Shown piece after piece: positions 43,838-51,999 of a DNA stretch of 64,000 nt; the first letter of the stretch is position 1; every line of letters starts with the position of its first letter. Position numbers and translations under genes: made by a program. A model generated the notes under the pieces. It saw only the letters and a program-made list of their open reading frames with translations, had not been told where the DNA came from and made no database searches. The stretch comes from Pseudolysinimonas yzui (GTDB taxonomy: Bacteria > Actinomycetota > Actinomycetes > Actinomycetales > Microbacteriaceae), in the NCBI RefSeq assembly GCF_014653215.1, contig NZ_BNAI01000003.1:186001-250000 (forward strand), read 5' to 3'.

Positions 43838-45061
43838 TCAGCCTTCACGTCGTCGCCGCGGTACGACGATCGGACTCGTCACGTCGGCGACACTCGGATG
43901 CGGGTTGGTGCGCCATTCGCCGCGACCGATGTAGCCGATCATGACGTTGAGCACGGCGACGAGCGGCACGGCGAAGAGGGCACCGGGGATGCCGGCGACG
44001 AAGCCTCCGGTGGCCACCGCGAGAACGACCGCAACCGGATGCACCTTCACGGCGGCACCGACGAGCAGCGGCTGCAGCACATGGCCCTCGAGCTGCTGAA
44101 CGAGGATGACGATGCCGAGCATGATGAGCGCCGGAACCGGCCCGAGGTAGACCAGGGCGACGAACACGGCCAGACCGCCGGACACGACCGCGCCGACGAC
44201 GGGGATGAACGAGGCCAGGAACACCGCGATCGCGATCGGGATGACGAGCGGGAATCCGCCGTAGAACAGCCCGAGGATGAACGCCCCCAGGCCGATGCCG
44301 ACGGCGTCGATGGCGGCGACGAAGATCTGCACCCGCACGAAGGTCGAGAGAGTCAGCCAGCCGGCCTCCCCCGCGCCGATGATCGCGGGTCGGGCCCGCA
44401 TCGGGAACACCTTGACGACCCAGTTCCAGATGCCGCGGCCGTCGATGAGGATGAACAGCGTCACGAACAGCGCGAGCAGCGTGCCGGCGAGGATGTGACC
44501 GCCCAGCGACGCGAGGTCGAAGCCCTGCTCGACGAGAGCGCTGGTGTCTTCGCTGATCGAGGTGACGAGGCCGTCGAAGTAGTTCTCGATGTCGGTCTCG
44601 GTGAGGTGCAGCGGCGAGGCCAGCAGGAAGTCTTTGAGTTCTTCGTACTTGGCGAGAGTCTGCTTCTGCAGGTCGGGGAAGCCGCTGCGCACCTGGATGA
44701 CGACGACGGTGATCAGCCCGGCGACCACCGCGATGACCGCGAGTTCGTTGACGGCGACGGCGAGCCACTTCGGCCAGCCGTGACGCTGCAACCAGTTCGA
44801 GAACGGAACCAGGAGCGCGGCCAGCAACAGGGCGACGAAGAACGGAATCGCGACGAGCCGCAACTGCACGATGACGAAGCCGACGAGGGCGACCACCGCA
44901 GCGACCACGAGGATGCGCCACGACCAGGCGGCCGCGATCCGCATCGCAGGCGGAACCAGCTCGTCGGCGGTCGCCGCCGCGGAGGCTGCGGGTGGGGTGG
45001 CCACGTGGGCACGGGGTTTGCGCGGCGCGGGGCGCGCTGCAGGTTCGTCGGCTCGGGCCAC
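43838..45061 (-). CDS. AI-2E family transporter
   Basis: A 407-residue PerM/AI-2E-family membrane protein. A Pro/Ala-rich cytoplasmic N-terminus (about 45 residues) is followed by about eight membrane helices with the pattern FFVALLLAALLVPFSNWLQR, an extracytoplasmic segment of about 85 residues, and LYLGPVPALIMLGIVILVQQLEGHVLQPLLVG near the C-terminus. The family is linked to autoinducer-2 export in some members and to ion exchange in others; the substrate is unknown. Start is GTG with a TAGACT -10 six bases upstream. It is the Rv1101c-type gene of the conserved neighbourhood. Confidence 0.9.
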   Translation of the reverse strand: MARADEPAARPAPRKPRAHVATPPAASAAATADELVPPAMRIAAAWSWRILVVAAVVALVGFVIVQLRLVAIPFFVALLLAALLVPFSNWLQRHGWPKWLAVAVNELAVIAVVAGLITVVVIQVRSGFPDLQKQTLAKYEELKDFLLASPLHLTETDIENYFDGLVTSISEDTSALVEQGFDLASLGGHILAGTLLALFVTLFILIDGRGIWNWVVKVFPMRARPAIIGAGEAGWLTLSTFVRVQIFVAAIDAVGIGLGAFILGLFYGGFPLVIPIAIAVFLASFIPVVGAVVSGGLAVFVALVYLGPVPALIMLGIVILVQQLEGHVLQPLLVGAAVKVHPVAVVLAVATGGFVAGIPGALFAVPLVAVLNVMIGYIGRGEWRTNPHPSVADVTSPIVVPRRRREG

Positions 45062-45067
45062 CCGATC

Positions 45068-45073
45068 AGTCTA
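45068..45073 (-). promoter_or_regulatory. -10 element, leaderless promoter of the AI-2E/ilvA/DUF2332 operon
   Basis: TAGACT on the minus strand, six bases before GTG 45061. Confidence 0.5.
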
Positions 45074-45091
45074 GGCGGGCGCCTCATCCGG

Positions 45092-46198
45092 TCACGGTGC
45101 AGAGATGGCGCTCACCGGGTTGCCTCGGAAGCCGACCCGCACGCCGTCGCCGGGCGCCGGTTGCAGCGACACATCATGCTGCACACTCAGCAGCAGATCG
45201 CCCTCCAGCCGCACGGTGGTGCGGCGCAACGATCCGAGGAAGCTCGATGCGACGACCGTCGCGGCAAGGCCCTTTCCGCGCGGCGACGTGTCGAGCACGA
45301 CGTCTTCGGGTCGCACGTAGGCGAGAACCGGGCCGTCGGGCTGCGGGTCGCCGAGAAGCTCGAATGTCGCCCCGGCGGCGGTGATCGTTCCCGCCTTCAG
45401 CACCCCGGGCACCCGGTTGCTGAGCCCCACGAAGTCGGCGACGAACGGGGTCGCCGGGGTCACATAGAGCTCTTCGGGAGTTCCGATCTGCTCGATGCGA
45501 CCCTCGCGCATGACCGCGACGCGGTCGGCGACGGCGAGCGCCTCCTCCTGGTCGTGCGTCACGAACAGCGTCGTGATACCCAGCTCGGTCTGGATCCGCC
45601 GGATCTGCTCACGCAACTGCACCCGCACCTTGGCGTCGAGCGCCGACAGCGGCTCGTCGAGCAGCAGCACCCGCGGCCGGGTCACGAGGGCACGCGCGAG
45701 AGCGACGCGCTGCTGCTGGCCGCCCGAGAGCTGGTGGGCGAACCGCTCCCCGCGGTCGCCGAGGCCGACGAGGTCGAGGGCCTCGTGCGCGCGGACGCGA
45801 CGTTCTGCTGCGGCGACCCTGCGCATCCGCAGCCCGAACTCCACGTTCTCGAGCACCGTCATGTGCGGGAAGAGGGAGTACGCCTGGAACACCATGCCGA
45901 TGTCGCGCTTGTTCGTCGGTAGGCCCGCGACGTCCTCAGCGTCGATGCGGATGGATCCGCCGTCGACCGCTTCGAGACCGGCGAGGGCGCGCAGGGCGGT
46001 CGTCTTGCCGCACCCGGACGGCCCGAGCAGTGCGACGAACTCGCCCGGTTCGAGGGCGAGCGAGATGCCGTCGAGCGCGCGATGCGTGCCGTAGACCTTG
46101 ACGACGGCGTCGAGTTCGACCGTGGCCGGGGTGATCGCGAGCGTCGTGGCGGGTTCGGTCGGCCATGCGGCCGTGCGCAGGGCTTGGGTGTCGATCAT
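45092..46198 (-). CDS. ABC importer ATP-binding protein (PotA/FbpC type)
   Basis: A 368-residue ATPase. Walker A GPSGCGKTT, Q-loop MVFQAYSLFPHMTVLENVEFGL, signature LSGGQQQRVALARAL, Walker B VLLLDEPLSALD and H-loop TLFVTHDQEEAL are all canonical. The C-terminal 110 residues are a TOBE domain (GKGLAATVVASSFLGSLRRTTVRLEGDLLLSVQHD), typical for polyamine, iron or phosphonate importers. ATG overlaps the stop of the second permease gene (ATGA). Confidence 0.92.
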   Translation of the reverse strand: MIDTQALRTAAWPTEPATTLAITPATVELDAVVKVYGTHRALDGISLALEPGEFVALLGPSGCGKTTALRALAGLEAVDGGSIRIDAEDVAGLPTNKRDIGMVFQAYSLFPHMTVLENVEFGLRMRRVAAAERRVRAHEALDLVGLGDRGERFAHQLSGGQQQRVALARALVTRPRVLLLDEPLSALDAKVRVQLREQIRRIQTELGITTLFVTHDQEEALAVADRVAVMREGRIEQIGTPEELYVTPATPFVADFVGLSNRVPGVLKAGTITAAGATFELLGDPQPDGPVLAYVRPEDVVLDTSPRGKGLAATVVASSFLGSLRRTTVRLEGDLLLSVQHDVSLQPAPGDGVRVGFRGNPVSAISAP

Positions 46199-47019
46199 GA
46201 GTTGCTCCGGTTTCCGGCCGATCCGATGCGACCGATGATGAGAAGGAGGACGAAGGCGAACGCGAGGGACAGCAGCGCCAGGATGGCGGCGACATAACCG
46301 TCGGACGTGGAGATCTGCAGAAGGGCGGTCTGCAGGTTGCGGCGGTTGAGCAGGCTCGCGATCGTGAACTCGCCGAGCACGACGGCGATCGTGATGAACG
46401 CGGCGGCGAGCACCCCGCGCCGCAGGTTCGGCAGCAGCACTCGCGCGACGACCGTCGGCCAGCCCGCGCCGAGCGAGCGCGCCGCTTCGACGAGGGTCAC
46501 CACGGGCACGCCGTCGAGGTTCGCCTGGATCGCCCGGTACGCGTAGGGCAGCACGAGGATGCCGTAGGCGAAAGCGAGCGTCCACACCGAGCCGCCGAAG
46601 ACCTGCACGACGATCGAGTACACCGGCGCGAGTCCGACGACGAGCACGATCGCGGGAACGGTGATCGGGATGATGCAGATGAACTCGAGCACGCGCCGCA
46701 AGCGCGGGAAGCTGATGTGCACGAGCAGCATCGTCGGGAGCAGCACGACCAGCACGATGCCGACGGTGACGCCGGCGAGCAGGAACGAGTTGCCGATCGA
46801 TTGGAACAGCGTGCGGTACGGACGCGCGTTCTCGGGATCGAACAGCCCGGTCCAATGGGCGAGCGTGTAGCCGCCGCTGAGACCGTCGCGGAACGAGAAC
46901 TCGAGCAGCGACAGCAGCGGGATGGCGAAGACGATCGCGACGACCCCGAGGATGGCGACACGCGTCACGGGGCTCGGCGCGAGTCCGAGGCGCACGGGGC
47001 CGGTGAGCCGGCGGTTCAT
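46195..47019 (-). CDS. ABC importer permease (PotC-like)
   Basis: A 274-residue permease with six membrane helices. The EAA-type loop is VEAARSLGAGWPTVVARVLLPNLRRGVLAA (about 180-210), which docks on the ATPase. The order binding protein, permease, permease, ATPase and the sequence type fit the spermidine/putrescine-iron class. ATGA overlaps on both sides (46195-46198 and 47016-47019) make the three genes a coupled unit. Confidence 0.88.
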   Translation of the reverse strand: MNRRLTGPVRLGLAPSPVTRVAILGVVAIVFAIPLLSLLEFSFRDGLSGGYTLAHWTGLFDPENARPYRTLFQSIGNSFLLAGVTVGIVLVVLLPTMLLVHISFPRLRRVLEFICIIPITVPAIVLVVGLAPVYSIVVQVFGGSVWTLAFAYGILVLPYAYRAIQANLDGVPVVTLVEAARSLGAGWPTVVARVLLPNLRRGVLAAAFITIAVVLGEFTIASLLNRRNLQTALLQISTSDGYVAAILALLSLAFAFVLLLIIGRIGSAGNRSNS

Positions 47020-47957
47020 CGCTGCCACCTCGAGGTGCGCGCGGCGAGCACCGAGTAGCCCCACATGACGACGACCATGATGACGATCATCCCGAGGGCG
47101 AGCGCACCGGCCATGTTCTCGCGGCCGAGCACGGTCTCGCTGATCAGCGCCGACCGGATCTGCAGCGGCACGATCTGCGAGCCCTGGCTGATGAGGGCGG
47201 CCGCGGTCGCGTAGGAGGAGAAGGCGTTCGCGAAGAGCAGCAGGAGACTCGCGATGAACGAGGGGGCGAGTACCGGCCCGGCGATGCGGGTCCAATAGGT
47301 CCAGCGCGTGCCGCCAAGGGTCGCGTTGGCTTCCGCCCACTGGGACTTGAGCCCCTCGAGGGCGGGCAGGAAGGTGATGATCATGAGCGGCACCTGGAAG
47401 TAGACGTAGACCGGGATGAGACCCGGCACCTGGTACAGCCACACGCCGCTCTCGTGCAGGTTGATGCCGAACGACTCGATGAGCCAGACGGTCACGAGGC
47501 CCTGATTGCCGATCGCGGCGATGAAGGCGAAGGCGAGCATGACGCCACCGAACTGGGCGAGCACGCTCGAGGCCGAGTCGACGAGGGTGCGCAGCGCGCC
47601 GGAAGCCTTCGTGCCGAGCATCGCGTAGCAGACGAACGCGCCGACGATGGCTCCGATGACGGCCGTCAGGGCCGAGACCCAGAACGAGCTGCCGAAGGTC
47701 GCCAGGACGGCCGGCTCGAAGATGCCCAGGATGTTGGCGAAGGTGAACGTGCCGTCTTCCGCGAAGAACCCGGTCGCGACCGCGAGCACGGTCGGGATCG
47801 CGAGGAAGACCAGCACGTAGAGGGCGAACGGAGTCAGCCCGAGGTACTTGGCGAGACCGCCGCGACGGCGACGGGCGGCAGGCCCCGCCACGGGATGCCG
47901 CCGGGGGGTCTCCCCGGCGACATCCGCGACGAGCGCCGCAGTGTGAGCGACGGTCAT
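47016..47957 (-). CDS. ABC importer permease (PotB-like)
   Basis: A 313-residue permease with six or seven membrane helices after a basic N-terminus. The EAA-type loop is AEANATLGGTRWTYWTRIAGPVLAPSFIAS (about 226-255). It is the first permease after the binding protein gene, 13 bases downstream of it, and overlaps the second permease by four bases. Confidence 0.88.
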   Translation of the reverse strand: MTVAHTAALVADVAGETPRRHPVAGPAARRRRGGLAKYLGLTPFALYVLVFLAIPTVLAVATGFFAEDGTFTFANILGIFEPAVLATFGSSFWVSALTAVIGAIVGAFVCYAMLGTKASGALRTLVDSASSVLAQFGGVMLAFAFIAAIGNQGLVTVWLIESFGINLHESGVWLYQVPGLIPVYVYFQVPLMIITFLPALEGLKSQWAEANATLGGTRWTYWTRIAGPVLAPSFIASLLLLFANAFSSYATAAALISQGSQIVPLQIRSALISETVLGRENMAGALALGMIVIMVVVMWGYSVLAARTSRWQR

Positions 47958-47970
47958 GGTGTGGTCGCGA

Positions 47971-49083
47971 TCAGGAGATCGCGGCGGCCCACTTCTCGGC
48001 GAGCAGCGCGGCCGCGGCCTCGGCCTGCTCGGCCGTCGGGGTCACGAGGTCGCCTTCGAGCGCGCCGAGCGCGTCGAGGGCCGCCTGGTCGACGGTGCCG
48101 TTCTCCTGCAGCGTCTGGATGGTCACCGGGTAGGCGCCGCCGACGATGAAGAGGTTCTGCGCCGCGGCGCTGTAGAGGAACTCCATCCAGAGACGGGCTG
48201 CCGCCGGGTGCGGGGCGTCGTTGTTGATGGCCTGGTTGTAGAACGACGTGTACACCGGACCGGGGAGCGTGGTGACCTCCCAGCCGTCGACCGTGGCGGC
48301 CGCGGCGAGGTTGTTGTAGCTCCAGTCGAAGACGACCTTGGTCTCGCCCGAGGCGATCGTCGCCGGGGTCGCGTTCACCGGGATGAAGTTGCCGGCGTCG
48401 TTGAGCTGCTCGAAGAAGTCGATGCCGGCCTGGAAGTCGTCCAGGTCGCCGCCGTTCTGCACCGTCGCGAGGCCGACCGCGGCGAAGGCCGCGCCCGCCT
48501 GGGTCGGGTCGCCGTTGAGGGCGACCGCGCCGCGGTAGTCGTCACCGAGGAGGTCCTCGAGCGACTCGGGCTTCGGAACCTCGTTCGAGTTGTAGCCGAT
48601 CGACATCGAACCCGTGTAGTCGTTCACCCAGAGGCCGGTGGCCTCCTTGTTGGCGTCCGGGATCTCGTCCCAGTTCGCGACCTGGTACGGCGCGAAGTAG
48701 TCGAGCGAGTCGAGGGTCACCGCGGTGCCGAGGTCGAAGACGTCCGGCGCCGTGTCCTGGCCGCGGAGGTTGTCGGCCGCGGCGATCTCCTCGGCCGAGG
48801 AGATGTCGGGGTCGGCGTCGTTGATGACGATGTCGTAGGTCTCTTCGAAGAGGGCCTTGATCTCGCCGTAGTTCGCCCAGTTGTCGGGCAGGGCGATGAC
48901 GTTGAGCTCGCCCTCGGCCTCGGCTGCAGCGATGAGAGCGTCGAGGCCTCCGAAGTCCGAGGCGCTGGTGGCGGTCGCGGCGTCGACATCGGTCGCCGGG
49001 GCGTCCGATCCGGCGCAGGCGCTGAGACCGACGGCGAGCGCGGCAGCAGCCGCGACGCCGACGAGGGCACGCTTGGTGATCAC
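47971..49083 (-). CDS. Extracellular solute-binding lipoprotein of an ABC importer
   Basis: A 370-residue lipoprotein: signal sequence with lipobox LSAC (Cys at about 22), then a type II periplasmic-binding-protein fold of the PotD/Fbp/PhnS class (ALPDNWANYGEIKALFEETYDI, YFAPYQVANWDEIPDANKEATGLWVNDYTGSMSIGYNSNEV, GETKVVFDWSYNNLAAAA, ANNDAPHPAAARLWMEFL-like segment). The substrate may be a polyamine, ferric ion, thiamine-like compound or phosphonate; I see no specific clue, and no TPP riboswitch is present. GGAGG five bases before GTG 49083 decides the start. Confidence 0.88.
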   Translation of the reverse strand: MITKRALVGVAAAAALAVGLSACAGSDAPATDVDAATATSASDFGGLDALIAAAEAEGELNVIALPDNWANYGEIKALFEETYDIVINDADPDISSAEEIAAADNLRGQDTAPDVFDLGTAVTLDSLDYFAPYQVANWDEIPDANKEATGLWVNDYTGSMSIGYNSNEVPKPESLEDLLGDDYRGAVALNGDPTQAGAAFAAVGLATVQNGGDLDDFQAGIDFFEQLNDAGNFIPVNATPATIASGETKVVFDWSYNNLAAAATVDGWEVTTLPGPVYTSFYNQAINNDAPHPAAARLWMEFLYSAAAQNLFIVGGAYPVTIQTLQENGTVDQAALDALGALEGDLVTPTAEQAEAAAALLAEKWAAAIS

Positions 49084-49212
49084 AATTCCTCCGTGTGGAT
49101 GGTGCGCGCGGTGCAGGGGTGACCGCGTCGAGCAGACGGTAGGAGTGGGAGACGACCCGTCGGCGGCGCGGAGGTGAACGCACAGCGACTCGGGGGTGTC
49201 CGAGGCGGTCGC

Positions 49213-49218
49213 TAGGGT
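49213..49218 (+). promoter_or_regulatory. -10 element, leaderless promoter of the YcaQ-like gene
   Basis: TAGGGT followed by seven bases and GTG 49226; no ribosome binding site. This decides the start at 49226 over upstream in-frame codons. Confidence 0.5.
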
Positions 49219-49225
49219 CGACCTC

Positions 49226-50434
49226 GTGCCGGAGAACATCTCGGCGGCGAGCGCGCGCCGCATCGCCCTCGCCGCGCAGGGGTTCGGCATCCCGCGCCCG
49301 GCGAGCGTCGGAACCCGCCAGCTCAACCTTCTGATGCAGCGCCTCGGCACGTTGCAGATCGACTCGGTCAACGTGTTCGAGCGCAGCCACTACCTTCCGG
49401 TCGTCGCCCGGCTCGGGCCCTACGACAAGACTCTGCTCGACAAGCTCACCCTCCGTCCGAGGGCGCCCTTCCTCGAGTACTGGGCGCACGTCGCGACCTT
49501 CGTGCCGCGCGACGACTGGGGTCTGTGGAAGTGGCGCATGGCGCGCATGCGCGAGAAGTACAGCAAGCCCGGCGGGTGGGTCGCCACCCACCCGCATATG
49601 ATGCGCTTCGTGCTCGACGAACTGCGCACCCACGGCCCGATGGCGGCGAGCGACATCGAGCATGAGGAGAACGTGCGGCGCGGGCCGTGGTGGGGCCTGT
49701 CCGACATCAAGGAAGCGCTCGAGTACCTGTTCGTCTTCGGTGACGTGGTGACGGCGGGCCGGAAGGGCTTCGAACGGGTGTACGCCCTGCCCGAGCAGAT
49801 CCTGCCCCCGGCGCTGCTCGACGCCGAGGTACCCGTCGACGACGCCCAGCGCGAGCTGGTGCGCCGCGCCGTGCGGGCCCACGGCATCGGCACCGCCAAA
49901 GACATCGCCGACTACTACCGGCTCTACGTCGCGACGGCCGCCCGGCTGCTGCAGGAACTGGTGGATACCGGTGAGGTACACCAGGTGAGCGTCGAAGGGT
50001 GGAAAGCGCCCGGTTATCTCGCGGCCGAGGCCCGCATCCCCCGCCGTATCGAGACCGCCGCACTGTTGTCGCCGTTCGATCCGGTCGTGTGGGAACGCGA
50101 CCGGGCGCTGCGGATGTTCGGGTTCCACTACCGCATCGAGATCTACACCCCCGCCCCGAAGCGCATCTACGGGTACTACACGCTGCCCGCCCTCGTCGAC
50201 GACCGGATCGTGGGCCGCATCGACCTCAAGAGCGACCGGCAGGCGGGGATGCTGCGGGTGCAGTCCGCGTGGCGCGAACCGCACGCCCCGCGCGGAGTTG
50301 AGGAACGGCTCGTGCCCGTGCTGCGGGAGATCGCCGCATGGCAGGGGCTCGGCGACATCCTCGTGGTCGACCGCGGCGACCTCGCCCGCGACCTCGCCGC
50401 CGCGCTCGGCACCCCGCCACTCCCCGCGGGGTGA
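49226..50434 (+). CDS. AlkZ/YcaQ-family DNA glycosylase (winged helix)
   Basis: A 402-residue protein of the HTH_42 family. The YcaQ catalytic QxD motif is intact (Gln44-Ile-Asp46 in GTLQIDSVNVFERSHY). Later blocks are EYWAHVATFVP, RRGPWWGLSDIKEALEYLFVFGDV and LSPFDPVVWERDRALRMFGFHYRIEIYTPAPKRIYGYYTLPALV. Members unhook DNA interstrand crosslinks or excise alkylated bases; in Streptomyces AlkZ protects producers of crosslinkers. It is convergent with htpX, three bases between stops, and divergent from the importer operon. Confidence 0.88.
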   Translation: MPENISAASARRIALAAQGFGIPRPASVGTRQLNLLMQRLGTLQIDSVNVFERSHYLPVVARLGPYDKTLLDKLTLRPRAPFLEYWAHVATFVPRDDWGLWKWRMARMREKYSKPGGWVATHPHMMRFVLDELRTHGPMAASDIEHEENVRRGPWWGLSDIKEALEYLFVFGDVVTAGRKGFERVYALPEQILPPALLDAEVPVDDAQRELVRRAVRAHGIGTAKDIADYYRLYVATAARLLQELVDTGEVHQVSVEGWKAPGYLAAEARIPRRIETAALLSPFDPVVWERDRALRMFGFHYRIEIYTPAPKRIYGYYTLPALVDDRIVGRIDLKSDRQAGMLRVQSAWREPHAPRGVEERLVPVLREIAAWQGLGDILVVDRGDLARDLAAALGTPPLPAG

Positions 50435-50437
50435 CGG

Positions 50438-51325
50438 CTAGAAGCGGGTGGCGTTGCCGCGCAAGCGGGCGACCCGGTCGGGGATCGGCGGGTGCGTCGA
50501 GAACATCCGGGCGAGGAAGCCGGGGCGGTTCGGGTCGGAGATCCACAGGTGCGACATCGACGTATTCGTGCGTGCGACCGGGCGGCCGTAGGCGGCGAGC
50601 TTCTCGAGGGCCGAGGCGAGCGCTTCCGGGTGACGCGTCGTGAGCGCGCCCGTGGCATCCGCCAGGTATTCGCGCTGACGCGACACCGCGGCCTGCACCA
50701 CGGCGGCGACGATCGGGGCGAGGATCGCCGCGATGATGCCGATCGCGAGGAAGACGAGCGCGGCGGGGCCGGCGTTACTGTCGCGGCTGCGGCCGCCCCA
50801 GAAGATCATGCGGAAGATGATGTCGGCGATCAGCCCGATCGCGATCACCAGCCCGAACACGATGAGCGAGACCCGGATGTCGTAGTTCTTGACGTGACCC
50901 ATCTCGTGCGCCATGACGCCTTCGAGTTCGGAGTCGGTCATGATCTCGAGCAGGCCCGTGGTCGCCGCGACGACCGCGTGGTCGGGGTCGCGACCGGTGG
51001 CGAAGGCGTTCGGCGCCGGGTCGTTGATGATGTACACCTTCGGCATCGGCATGCCCTCGGTGATCGCGAGGTTCTCGACGATGCGGTAGAGGCGCGGCTC
51101 GTCGCGCTTCTCGATCGGGTGCGCCCCGGCGAGGGCGAGCGTCTCGCGGGTGGCCATGTAGTACTGGAAGATCGCGTACACCGCGGCGATGACGACGACG
51201 ATGATCGAGATCGACCAGTCCCCGTAGATGAACGTCGGGATGAGGCTGAGCGCCGCGATGATGATCAGGAACAGGATGATGATCAGGATCGTGTTGCGCT
51301 TGTTCTTCGCGATCGCGGAGTACAT
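50438..51325 (-). CDS. htpX: HtpX-type zinc metalloprotease (M48)
   Basis: A 295-residue membrane protease. Two N-terminal membrane helices (about 12-34 and 38-56), then the zinc site HEMGH at residues 140-144 with the third ligand in the REYLADATGAL region, and two further membrane helices (about 152-172 and 186-212). M48B proteases remove damaged membrane proteins. ATG 51325 has a weak GAGGAA upstream. It follows lemA by 86 bases, with a hairpin between; LemA and HtpX-like genes are commonly paired. Confidence 0.94.
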   Translation of the reverse strand: MYSAIAKNKRNTILIIILFLIIIAALSLIPTFIYGDWSISIIVVVIAAVYAIFQYYMATRETLALAGAHPIEKRDEPRLYRIVENLAITEGMPMPKVYIINDPAPNAFATGRDPDHAVVAATTGLLEIMTDSELEGVMAHEMGHVKNYDIRVSLIVFGLVIAIGLIADIIFRMIFWGGRSRDSNAGPAALVFLAIGIIAAILAPIVAAVVQAAVSRQREYLADATGALTTRHPEALASALEKLAAYGRPVARTNTSMSHLWISDPNRPGFLARMFSTHPPIPDRVARLRGNATRF

Positions 51326-51370
51326 GGGCGGGCTTCAGTTCCTCGTGGGTGTGGGTCTCGGGACGACGAC

Positions 51371-51400
51371 GGCTCCGCCGACCGTGAGGCCGGCGGAGCC
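51371..51400 (-). terminator. Hairpin between lemA and htpX
   Basis: GGCTCCGCC (51371-51379) is perfectly inverted at 51392-51400 with a 12-base loop, starting 11 bases after the lemA stop. Between two genes of one unit it probably lowers htpX transcription relative to lemA (partial terminator) or protects the lemA mRNA end. Confidence 0.55.
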
Positions 51401-51411
51401 TGAGTCGCTTG

Positions 51412-51978
51412 TTAGAACTGCACCTTCGGCGGCTCGGCGATGGCCGACGGCTCGTCGACCTCGAAGAACTCGCGCTCGGTGAAGCCGAGACCACGCACGA
51501 AGAGGGTGTTCGGGAACACCTTGATCTTGGTGTTCAGCTCGCGCACCCCGCCGTTGTAGAAGCGACGCGACGCCTGGATCTTGTCTTCGGTGTCGACGAG
51601 CTCACCCTGGAGCTGCAGGAAGTTCTGGTTCGCCTGCAGTTGCGGGTACGCCTCGGCGACCGCGAAGAGGCTCTTCAGCGCCTGCTGGAAGTGGTTCTCC
51701 GCCACGCCGGCCTCGGCCGGGGTCGTGGCGTTGACCGTCTCCGAGCGCGCCTTGGTGACGTTCTCGAAGACCTGCTTCTCGTGCGCCGCGTAGCCCTTGA
51801 CCGCTTCGATGAGATTCGGGATGAGGTCGGCGCGCCGCTTGAGCTGCACCGTGATGTCGCTCCACGCCTCGTCGACGCGAACGTTGAGCCGGACCAAGCC
51901 GTTGTAGGTCGCCCAGAGGTAGCCGCCGACGATGACGACGAGCAGCACGATGACTGCGACGACGATGAGGATCTCCAT
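51412..51978 (-). CDS. lemA: LemA family protein
   Basis: A 188-residue protein with an N-terminal membrane helix (MEILIVVAVIVLLVVIVGGYLW) and the helical LemA domain (YNGLVRLNVRVDEAWSDITVQLKRRADLIPNLIEAVKGYAAHE, ENHFQQALKSLFAVAEAYPQLQANQNFLQLQGELVDTEDKI, RRFYNGGVRELNTKIKVFPN). The function is unclear; it may scaffold membrane proteolysis with HtpX. ATG 51978 is chosen because TATGAT lies seven bases upstream; two ATG codons at 51990 and 51987 would fall inside that -10 element. Confidence 0.92.
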   Translation of the reverse strand: MEILIVVAVIVLLVVIVGGYLWATYNGLVRLNVRVDEAWSDITVQLKRRADLIPNLIEAVKGYAAHEKQVFENVTKARSETVNATTPAEAGVAENHFQQALKSLFAVAEAYPQLQANQNFLQLQGELVDTEDKIQASRRFYNGGVRELNTKIKVFPNTLFVRGLGFTEREFFEVDEPSAIAEPPKVQF

Positions 51979-51985
51979 GCCCGCC

Positions 51986-51991
51986 ATCATA
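51986..51991 (-). promoter_or_regulatory. -10 element, leaderless promoter of lemA
   Basis: TATGAT on the minus strand, seven bases before ATG 51978. Confidence 0.5.
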
Positions 51992-51999
51992 GGGCCCGA

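Noticed and set aside
43898-45922. Plus-strand open frame of over 600 codons opposite the AI-2E and ABC ATPase genes
   Set aside because: Shadow of two well-defined minus-strand genes in GC-rich sequence; low-complexity Asp/Glu/Arg/His composition, no start signals.
49084-49225. Riboswitch (TPP or similar) ahead of the ABC importer
   Set aside because: I looked for conserved aptamer cores in the 142-base leader and found none; only a possible TACCGT -10 element.
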